NCBI RefSeq assembly: GCF_022531965.1
Contig: NZ_CP092831.1
Location: 3,791,001 to 3,855,000 of the forward strand
Direction of reading: 5' to 3'
DNA from: Paenibacillus peoriae
GTDB lineage: Bacteria > Bacillota > Bacilli > Paenibacillales > Paenibacillaceae
DNA length: 64,000 nucleotides
The translations under genes were made by a program, and so were the position numbers. Below, piece by piece: positions 55,486 through 64,000 of the stretch. Under the pieces are notes generated by a model that saw only the letters and a program-made list of their open reading frames with translations, did not search any database and had not been told where the DNA came from. How positions within the stretch are numbered: position 1 is the stretch's first letter; every line of letters begins with the position of its first letter.

Positions 55486-56682
55486 TTACGGGTGTAAAAC
55501 AGCTGCTGGAGCTTCACCTGACTTAGCTACTCCTGTCTCCCAAGCAGCGCGAATAACTGCATCCCGTACCTTTTGAACCACCTTCGGATTAAAGACATTC
55601 GGTATGATATAAGTTTCACTTAGCTCCTCAGGACAGATCGCATCAGCGATGGCAAGTCCGGCAGCTAGTTTCATTTCCTCATTAATCGTCGTAGCATGAC
55701 AATCTAGAGCACCCCGGAAAATTCCCGGGAAGCACAGCACATTGTTAATCTGATTTGGAAAATCGGAGCGGCCAGTAGCGAGCACACGTACATAAGGTGC
55801 AGCTACAGCCGGATCGATTTCCGGAATCGGATTCGCCATGGCGAACACAATAGGATCAGTTGCCATGCTCTGTATATCCTCTACAGTCAGTATGTTCGGG
55901 CCTGACACACCGATGAATACATCAGCTCCCACAATCACCTCGGATAAACTCCCACTTAAATTGTGCGGATTAGTCATGTTCGCATACTCTGTCCAATGCG
56001 GATTACTGTACTCCACATCACGGTGAATAGCTCCCTGTCGATCAACGCCAATCAGATTGCGCACACCTGCCTTAAGCAGCATACGGGAGCAGGCCATACC
56101 CGCTGCACCGATTCCTGCAAATACGACTTTGACATCCTCCATTTTTTTGCCACATACCTTTAATGCATTGACCAGACCCGCTAACACAACGACTGCCGTA
56201 CCATGTTGATCATCATGAAATACTGGAATGTCCAGTTCCTGCTTCAACCGTCTCTCGATTTCAAAACAGCGTGGCGAAGATATATCCTCCAAATTAATGC
56301 CGCCAAAAGCAGGAGCAATCATTTTAACAATTTGAACAATTTCATCAGCGTCCTTCGTGTTGAGACAAATCGGAAAGGCGTCGACACCTGCAAATTGTTT
56401 GAACAACACCGCTTTACCCTCCATTACAGGCATAGCGGCCTCCGGTCCGATATCTCCTAATCCAAGTACCGCGGTTCCGTCTGAAACGACTGCTACTGTA
56501 TTCTTTTTGATCGTTAATTGATACGCTTTGGCTGGGTCATTGGCGATTTCCATACAAATTTCAGCTACACCCGGCGTATACACTTTGGACAACCCTTCCA
56601 TCGTTTCAATTGGCTTCTTTGGTAAGGTCTCCATTTTGCCACCTGCGTGTAATTCTCTAATTTCATCTATTAAACTGCTCAT
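55486..56682 (-). CDS. NAD(P)-dependent malic enzyme
   Basis: A 398-residue short-form malic enzyme (oxidative decarboxylation of malate to pyruvate). It shows the family blocks [33 protein letters not shown] and [20 protein letters not shown] with [18 protein letters not shown], the NAD-binding fingerprint. The length is of the YtsJ/MalS short type without a C-terminal phosphotransacetylase domain. The start is the ATG at 56682, six bases after GGAG; the in-frame ATG at 56694 overlaps that site. It lies 60 bases after the transporter, so malate is probably imported and decarboxylated by one operon. Confidence 0.95.
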   Translation of the reverse strand: MSSLIDEIRELHAGGKMETLPKKPIETMEGLSKVYTPGVAEICMEIANDPAKAYQLTIKKNTVAVVSDGTAVLGLGDIGPEAAMPVMEGKAVLFKQFAGVDAFPICLNTKDADEIVQIVKMIAPAFGGINLEDISSPRCFEIERRLKQELDIPVFHDDQHGTAVVVLAGLVNALKVCGKKMEDVKVVFAGIGAAGMACSRMLLKAGVRNLIGVDRQGAIHRDVEYSNPHWTEYANMTNPHNLSGSLSEVIVGADVFIGVSGPNILTVEDIQSMATDPIVFAMANPIPEIDPAVAAPYVRVLATGRSDFPNQINNVLCFPGIFRGALDCHATTINEEMKLAAGLAIADAICPEELSETYIIPNVFNPKVVQKVRDAVIRAAWETGVAKSGEAPAAVLHP

Positions 56683-56745
56683 ATTTTTCTCCATCCTTTC
56701 ATGTCTCTATTTGGATATGAAACCTAATCCTGTGTATAAAACTCA

Positions 56746-58092
56746 TCAGCTCCATAATTGGAGTAACAAAGTTGCTAAAATGACCGTGCCTGCCCCACCA
56801 ATACGTGTTGCAATTTGCGCAAAAGGCATCAGTTCCATCCGATTGGACGCAGACAGAATGGCTACATCTCCCGTGCCCCCTAATCCACCGCGACAACTGG
56901 TCACCAAAGCAGCTTCTACGGGATACATGTGAATCCATTTTCCTGTGAAGTATCCTGTAACAATCAATGCAACTACAACAGATGCGCAGGTGATGGCATA
57001 AGGAACCGTTAAGATCCCAACCACACTATCCAAAGGTACATACAAAATACCCAATCCCACCATCAAGGGCCATGTCAGACTTGCCGTTATACACTTGTAT
57101 AAGTGAAAAGCTCCCTGCTCCAATGTGTTCGGCATAATCTGAATGCACTTAATTAACGCAGCCGCCAGAATCATGAGGATCGGACCTGGAATATGGAGAT
57201 ACGGCTCCAGCAACTTACCCACAATAAAGAAAGTGCAAGCTAACAGCAGACCTCCTCCCATCAATGGAAAAGAAATCGATTGTTCCAGACTTGCCGGGGC
57301 TAGCTTTTCTGCATGTTTTTCTAGTTTCAATAACCTCCCGTTACCTGAAGTTTTTGGATTTTTCTCCGCTAATCTCTTCAGAATACCCGCACCTATGATT
57401 GCAACAATGTTCCCGATAATTGCAGCGGGGATAAATTGAGACACGAATATTGCCGAATCCTTGCCCAGCACCAATCCATACGAAATGGACAACGGTAAAA
57501 TGCCTTCCCCAATCCCACCGGAGATAATCGGAATGATGATGAAAAAAAATGTATGATAGGCGCTATAGCCAAAAGCCATACCCACTATCATCCCCACGGC
57601 AACTGCTGCAATAGATCCTATAATAATGGGGGCGAAAATCTTGACAATTCCGTTCATCAGCATTTTCCGATCCATACCAAGAATACTACCCGTTACTAGA
57701 CATGCGATGTAGAAGTAAAGAAAATTCGAGGTTTTCATAAGCGTGTGTACAGCACCCATCGCAGATGGACTGAACATATTCCAAAATACCATTAACGATG
57801 GAACCATAAGAGATAAAATGGCCGGCCCGCCAATATGCTTAAGCAAAGGAAGTTTGGCCCCTAGATCACTGAGCAGTATGCCCAAAATCATGATGACGGC
57901 AAACCCGCCCAATAGATCGTTCGGAAGTCTTTCAGTAATTGCAGCTGCATAAACAATCAGCGCGATCACGGCATAGAGCGGAAGAGGAATAACTCCCACC
58001 TTTACCCTGCCCAGCATTCTGATGCCATCTACAAAATTTTTACTCCATCTTTGCCCCTTCTGAATGACAGGCTGATTCGTAGCATTTTCCAT
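56746..58092 (-). CDS. 2-hydroxycarboxylate transporter (2HCT family; malate/citrate symporter)
   Basis: A 448-residue secondary transporter with about eleven membrane helices and the two family-defining Gly-rich re-entrant loops: IISGGIGEGILPLS and SCRGGLGGTGDVAILSASNR. 2HCT members (MaeN, CimH, CitS, MleP) take up malate, citrate or lactate with Na+ or H+. The genome context, a CitA/DcuS-type kinase upstream and malic enzyme downstream, favours malate. GGAGGGAG precedes the ATG. The 120-bp gap before it contains a weak catabolite-control-like sequence. Confidence 0.93.
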   Translation of the reverse strand: MENATNQPVIQKGQRWSKNFVDGIRMLGRVKVGVIPLPLYAVIALIVYAAAITERLPNDLLGGFAVIMILGILLSDLGAKLPLLKHIGGPAILSLMVPSLMVFWNMFSPSAMGAVHTLMKTSNFLYFYIACLVTGSILGMDRKMLMNGIVKIFAPIIIGSIAAVAVGMIVGMAFGYSAYHTFFFIIIPIISGGIGEGILPLSISYGLVLGKDSAIFVSQFIPAAIIGNIVAIIGAGILKRLAEKNPKTSGNGRLLKLEKHAEKLAPASLEQSISFPLMGGGLLLACTFFIVGKLLEPYLHIPGPILMILAAALIKCIQIMPNTLEQGAFHLYKCITASLTWPLMVGLGILYVPLDSVVGILTVPYAITCASVVVALIVTGYFTGKWIHMYPVEAALVTSCRGGLGGTGDVAILSASNRMELMPFAQIATRIGGAGTVILATLLLQLWS

Positions 58093-58213
58093 AAGTCTCC
58101 CTCCAAAAAGTGAAGAATGATGATCATGTTTCCATTCTACACCTTGGAAAACGCTTTATTTGGTTTTAAAACTAATCATTCACTTTTGTAATTAAAGTAA
58201 TCGGAAAGAAGAC

Positions 58214-58930
58214 TTATATAAAACTATTCATGATACCTTCTGCCTGTGGTAATATTCGATATTGGTAAACGGGGCGCCCTATGGTACCGTATATGGTTTC
58301 CATGGAAAGAGCTTCAATCTCTGTCATAAAAGCCAGGTACTTGCGCATAGACACCCTGGATATCCCTGCGCTCTCCGCAATATCCTCGGTGGAAAATAGC
58401 ACCTTATGATGCCGCTGGATACAATTCCATATCATAGCCAGCGTGGATTTAGTTATGCCTTTGGGCAACCTTGCCAAGTCTTTAGTCAAGCTTTTATGAT
58501 AAATGAGTCGGTCCAGCTCCTCCTGAGAAAGTAGACTGCGCTCACGTACGATGCTAATGTGCTCTCGGTACCCCGTGAGGGCCTCCAAAAAACGGTTAAA
58601 GTGGAACGGCTTAATCAAGTAATCCACCGCCCCAAAGTTCATCGCTTTTTTGACACTGTTCATGTCACTTGCAGCCGAGATGACAATGACATCTATATTT
58701 ACACCTGTCTCCCGTATGAATGACAGTAAATCGAGGCCATTGCTTTCCTGCATATACACATCTAGTAATATCAGATCAATGGCTTGTTCAGCTATAAATT
58801 TCCTAGCCTCTTCCACAGAAGAAGCCCAACCCCCACATCGAAAACCTTCCACCTGCTCCATATATTTGCGGTTAAATTCCGCAACCATCGGATCATCTTC
58901 TACAATCAGGACATTAATCATGTTCATCAT
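58214..58930 (-). CDS. Response regulator of the CitB/DcuR/MalR type
   Basis: A 238-residue response regulator. The receiver domain starts INVLIVEDDPMVAEFNRKYM, has the phospho-acceptor Asp in DLILLDVYMQESNGLDL and the conserved Lys in AVDYLIKPFHFNRFLEAL. The C-terminal DNA-binding half (IAESAGISRVSMRKYLAFM) is a winged helix of the CitB/DcuR class. It is translated from inside the end of the kinase gene, and its likely start is the ATG at 58930 or 58921. It should control the transporter and malic enzyme genes downstream. Confidence 0.94.
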   Translation of the reverse strand: MMNMINVLIVEDDPMVAEFNRKYMEQVEGFRCGGWASSVEEARKFIAEQAIDLILLDVYMQESNGLDLLSFIRETGVNIDVIVISAASDMNSVKKAMNFGAVDYLIKPFHFNRFLEALTGYREHISIVRERSLLSQEELDRLIYHKSLTKDLARLPKGITKSTLAMIWNCIQRHHKVLFSTEDIAESAGISRVSMRKYLAFMTEIEALSMETIYGTIGRPVYQYRILPQAEGIMNSFI

Positions 58931-60569
58931 TCCCCGCTATAATGTATGGAATCGTAATCTGAAAACAGCATCCTTGCTCGGCTGGGATCAACTTTATACT
59001 TCCCTGTAATCTTTTCACGCTTTGCGTCACGAGATAAAGCCCCATCCCTCGTGACTCTCCCTTGGTCGAAAAGCCTTTTTCAAATATAGCCTTCACAAGC
59101 CCTTCCGGTATACCCGGACCATTATCGCACATGATACAGGTCAGATAGCCATTCTTGTGGCTTTCCTCATAATAAAGTGAAAGGGTAATCCGCTTGTGCT
59201 CCAAAGATTCCATAGCCTCTACCGCATTATCAAACAGATTGCCAAGAATAGTAATCAGTTCATGTGTCGTTTGAGTTTGACTGGATTCGGGCAAGTAACT
59301 ACCTGGAGTCAGTTCAAAACTTACGCCTACCTCTCTGGCCCGGCTTAATTTTCCCAACACAAACCCTGCCATTACTGGGTCCCTGATCTGCCGGGTGATG
59401 GAGCCAATTTCCACTTGATGATGCTCGACGGCATCCATAATGTAATGCTCCAGTTTATCGTACATTCGCAAGTGTACCATTCCCATTATGACATGCAGCT
59501 TGTTCATAAATTCATGAGCCTGCGCACGTAGTGCTTCCGTGTACAGGGACACTCCTGTCAAACGTTCTGCCAGCTGGTTCATTTCCGTTTTATCTCGAAA
59601 GGTTACAATTGCTCCCACAATTTCCCCTTTGACCCGTATCGGAACACTGGTAGTCAGCAAAGTTATTCCACCCAGCTCCATTTCCTCATCCATTTGTGGA
59701 GTACTCGCTTCCAGGACCTCTTGCAATCGAAAAGCGGATAGATAAACGGTAATTTCCTGTCCGGAGAATGAGAAATCTTCAATCCCCGCTTGTCTAAGTA
59801 GACGAATCGCTTCTGCATTCATCAGCATGACGCGACCGAATTCATCTACCGCAATAACTCCTTCCTTGATGGATTGCAGCATAGCGCTGCGTTCCTCCAG
59901 CAAGCGTGCGATTTCCGGCGGCTCCAGACCGACCAGCATATTTTTGATTTTACGAGCCAGCACTACCGCACCTCCAGTGCCGATCAATATTCCGATGCCA
60001 AGGGCGATAGCAATAAGACGGTTGTTGCCTTCCTGAGCCATCTGTACATCTTGCATGGATATACCAACAACAATCGCCCCTACCTGCTTCCCCGTTGAAC
60101 TGAACACGGGGGAAAAGGCTCGCATGGACAAGCCCAATGTACCCTTCGCAACGGACACGCTCTCATGGCCATGAAGTGCAGTATACTCGTCTCCACCGAC
60201 AAAAGCTTTGCCGATCATCCTAGCATCCGGGTGCGTTTTACGAATTCCCTTCATATCCATAGCCACGATGAACTGGATGTGATTTGCTACTGAGACCCTC
60301 TTTACATACTCCTGCATGGAAAGAGACGAACCTGTCCCTTGCAATTGCTCGACAATAAGCGGCGTATGGGCGAGTGTACGCGCGATGGACATTGCCTTTT
60401 CTTCCAGTCCCTTCTCAGTTTCCTGCTCCACTCTCTCCGCAAATAACAGGGTTACAGGCAGAAGCACAAGTGCCATAACTAGACATACTAGCAGTGTAAT
60501 TAGGCCTCTGAGCTTTAATAGTGGTTTACCCCGACGCAGCTTGAGCTGTACATTTCCGATGGAACTCAC
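58914..60569 (-). CDS. Sensor histidine kinase of the CitA/DcuS/MalK type
   Basis: A 551-residue kinase. Two membrane segments (about 21-42 and 184-204) enclose an extracytoplasmic PAS-like sensor of the citrate/C4-dicarboxylate type (SVAKGTLGLSMRAFSPVFSS). A cytoplasmic PAS domain (MLQSIKEGVIAVDEFGRVML) follows, then the phospho-acceptor His in LRAQAHEFMNKLHVIMGM and the HATPase with DNAVEAM, CDNGPGIPEGL and SRGMGLYLVTQSVKR. The annotated start GTG directly abuts AAAGGGG; the true start is uncertain. It is the first gene of a kinase-regulator-transporter-malic enzyme operon. Confidence 0.94.
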   Translation of the reverse strand: MSSIGNVQLKLRRGKPLLKLRGLITLLVCLVMALVLLPVTLLFAERVEQETEKGLEEKAMSIARTLAHTPLIVEQLQGTGSSLSMQEYVKRVSVANHIQFIVAMDMKGIRKTHPDARMIGKAFVGGDEYTALHGHESVSVAKGTLGLSMRAFSPVFSSTGKQVGAIVVGISMQDVQMAQEGNNRLIAIALGIGILIGTGGAVVLARKIKNMLVGLEPPEIARLLEERSAMLQSIKEGVIAVDEFGRVMLMNAEAIRLLRQAGIEDFSFSGQEITVYLSAFRLQEVLEASTPQMDEEMELGGITLLTTSVPIRVKGEIVGAIVTFRDKTEMNQLAERLTGVSLYTEALRAQAHEFMNKLHVIMGMVHLRMYDKLEHYIMDAVEHHQVEIGSITRQIRDPVMAGFVLGKLSRAREVGVSFELTPGSYLPESSQTQTTHELITILGNLFDNAVEAMESLEHKRITLSLYYEESHKNGYLTCIMCDNGPGIPEGLVKAIFEKGFSTKGESRGMGLYLVTQSVKRLQGSIKLIPAEQGCCFQITIPYIIAGNDEHD

Positions 60570-60647
60570 CCCTTTCTACTTGATATTAAGTCTCGATAGT
60601 TCAACATGCCTATACAAAAATGGTTATGTATGTGTTTACCTGAATAT

Positions 60648-60688
60648 AAAAAAAGGAACTACCCCGCAATTGCGGAATAGTTTCCTTT
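60648..60688 (-). terminator. Intrinsic terminator of dnaK-dnaJ
   Basis: On the minus strand GGAAACTATTCCGCAATTGC folds on GCGGGGTAGTTCC and ends in seven T, 37 bases after dnaJ. Confidence 0.88.
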
Positions 60689-60724
60689 GATTCATGGTTG
60701 AAGCTCCGCGATTTCTAATTGGGC

Positions 60725-61855
60725 TTAGTCGCCTCGGAAGGCGCGCTTCACACGGTCAAAAAAAGACTGCTCATTCTCATGCGTCTGTTCTCCGCTAAGC
60801 GAAGAGAACTGACGCAGCAAATCCTTTTGTTCCTCACTCAGCTTGCTAGGCGTTATCACAACTACCTTAATATGCTGGTCACCCTGACCAACGCCACGCA
60901 GTTTTGGCACACCTTTTCCTTTAAGACGGAAGTAAGTACCTGTTTGCGTACCTGCTGGAACTTTCAACTTCACTTTCTCGGTCAACGTCGGGATCTCGAC
61001 TTCATCTCCCAATGCTGCCTGTGAGAACGTCAGCGGAATTTCGCAGTAGATATCGTCTCCCTCACGCTCAAAGAAGTCGTGCGATTTCACACGGAACACG
61101 ACGTACAAGTCACCTGCCGGTCCTCCGTTGACACCGCCTTCGCCTTCACCGTTAATACGCATTTGTGCGCCGTCATCCACACCCGCTGGAATGCGAATAT
61201 GAATTTTACGTTGCTTGCGTACCCGACCGGAACCGCTACAAGTCGTACATTTTTCTTTAATGATTTTACCGGAACCGCCGCAATTAGAGCAGGCGCGTCG
61301 ATTAACCATACGACCAAACGGTGTATTCTGCACCACTTCTTCCTGTCCGCTGCCGTGGCAGACGGAGCAGGTTTGTGGTTGAGTACCCGCTTTGGCTCCC
61401 GTACCGTGACACGTATCACATGTTTCTGTACGTTCAATATGAATGTCGGTTTCTTTACCGAACACCGCTTCCTTGAACTCAATCGTCATCGTATATTGAA
61501 GATCGTTCCCACGCTGCGGTGCATTCGGATCACGTCGACCATTGCCGCCGCCACCAAAGAACATATCAAAAATATCGCCAAATCCGCCACCGAAGTCGGC
61601 ACCACCACCGAAGCCGCCTCCCATGCCCTGGTTCGGGTCTACATGACCGTACTGGTCATATCTTGCCCGCTTCTGACCATCGCTGAGAACATCGTAAGCT
61701 TCTTTGACTTCTTTAAATTTAGTTTCCGCGTCCGCAGCCTTGTTCACGTCCGGATGATACTGACGCGCAAGCTTACGGTAAGCCTTTTTGACTTCATCAT
61801 CCGAAGCGCCCTTCGCGACGCCCAGCACCTCATAATAATCACGCTTATCAGCCAA
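60725..61855 (-). CDS. dnaJ: Chaperone protein DnaJ
   Basis: A 376-residue class A J-protein. The J domain is (M)[21 protein letters not shown] with the HPD in [11 protein letters not shown], followed by a Gly-rich linker ([20 protein letters not shown]). Four zinc repeats [24 protein letters not shown] and CTTCSGSG are intact. The start is a TTG at 61855, just after GGGGGTGG; the open frame to 61960 encodes 35 residues not seen in DnaJ. It works with DnaK directly upstream. Confidence 0.97.
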   Translation of the reverse strand: MADKRDYYEVLGVAKGASDDEVKKAYRKLARQYHPDVNKAADAETKFKEVKEAYDVLSDGQKRARYDQYGHVDPNQGMGGGFGGGADFGGGFGDIFDMFFGGGGNGRRDPNAPQRGNDLQYTMTIEFKEAVFGKETDIHIERTETCDTCHGTGAKAGTQPQTCSVCHGSGQEEVVQNTPFGRMVNRRACSNCGGSGKIIKEKCTTCSGSGRVRKQRKIHIRIPAGVDDGAQMRINGEGEGGVNGGPAGDLYVVFRVKSHDFFEREGDDIYCEIPLTFSQAALGDEVEIPTLTEKVKLKVPAGTQTGTYFRLKGKGVPKLRGVGQGDQHIKVVVITPSKLSEEQKDLLRQFSSLSGEQTHENEQSFFDRVKRAFRGD

Positions 61856-62020
61856 TGTTCCACCCCCATGCCTACAACGTGTCTGCACTACATATAAAAG
61901 GAAAGCCAAAGGCACGGGATGACCCGGCTTTGACCTTCCCATCATTTCAAGGCAGTACAACCCGTAATATGCTTATTTATCTTGGAAATAACTGTTACCC
62001 TTCGGCTAATTGTTATTTAT

Positions 62021-62037
62021 CAAGGCAGCTACGCTGC
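62021..62037. repeat. Short intergenic repeat CAAGGCAGCTACGCTGC
   Basis: Identical core to 25431-25448, here inside a small stem (AAATAAC / GTTATTT, 61986-62019) between dnaJ and dnaK. A truncated TTCAAGGCAG copy is at 61946. Confidence 0.55.
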
Positions 62038-62102
62038 AATTACTATTCAGTATATCATAACGCATCGGTGTACCGTAAAGCTACCACTACCCGATCCGTA
62101 AC

Positions 62103-63998
<1,896 letters not shown>

Positions 63999-64000
63999 AT

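Noticed and set aside
58146..58159. cre-like GGAAAACGCTTTAT before the 2HCT gene
   Set aside because: The outer conserved bases of the catabolite-response element do not match; too weak to annotate as a site.
61079..61897. A 272-codon plus-strand frame across dnaJ
   Set aside because: Antisense to DnaJ with intact zinc repeats; product is Thr/Phe-rich shadow.

Overview
The window looks like chromosomal DNA of a Gram-positive, endospore-forming Paenibacillus, most likely of the P. polymyxa group; the genus is inferred from gene order, protein sequences and the class-B RNase P RNA, not from a database search. Almost everything is on the minus strand, so the natural reading direction is from high to low coordinates. 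There is no prophage, insertion sequence, CRISPR array, rRNA or tRNA gene that I can see.

Read in transcription order (64000 to 1), the backbone is the Firmicute block dnaK-dnaJ ... prmA-rsmE-mtaB ... rpsU-yqeY-nfeD-floA-yqfB-like ... yqfC-yqfD-phoH-pgpH-ybeY-dgkA-era-yqzL-recO-(T-box)-glyQ-glyS-yqxD-dnaG-sigA-(membrane protein)-trmK-yqfO, in nearly the order known from Bacillus subtilis. Accessory modules are spliced into it. A malate-type sensor kinase/response regulator/2-hydroxycarboxylate transporter/malic enzyme cluster plus small stress- or spore-type genes (54733-60569) lies between dnaJ and prmA. A DNA-repair cluster addB-addA-sbcD-sbcC (34500-46687), an rRNA methyltransferase, an Na/Pi-cotransporter homologue, a Nudix hydrolase, a MocR regulator and a HIT protein lie between mtaB and rpsU. 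An amino-acid permease sits between the yqfB-like gene and yqfC. At the low end are rnpB, a flavin reductase, a divergent MocR regulator/aminotransferase pair, a CotD-like coat protein, a subtilase and ypuI.

Together the backbone genes serve chaperoning, ribosome maturation and rRNA/tRNA modification, translation, replication priming, the main sigma factor, double-strand-break repair and early sporulation. Regulation visible in the DNA includes a complete glycine T-box with its promoter before glyQS, clear promoters for rnpB and rpsU, direct-repeat operators beside two MocR genes, and many intrinsic terminators. Several annotated starts are TTG or GTG (yqzL, dnaJ, rpsU, rlmI-like, aminotransferase).

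The least explained structures are: three intergenic copies of a long, foldable repeat with matching base changes in its stems; an approximately 115-nt promoter-structure-U8 unit after sbcC that may be a small RNA or attenuator; and a spore-surface-like gene at 54263 whose reading frame opens only through an A AAA AAG slippery heptamer.
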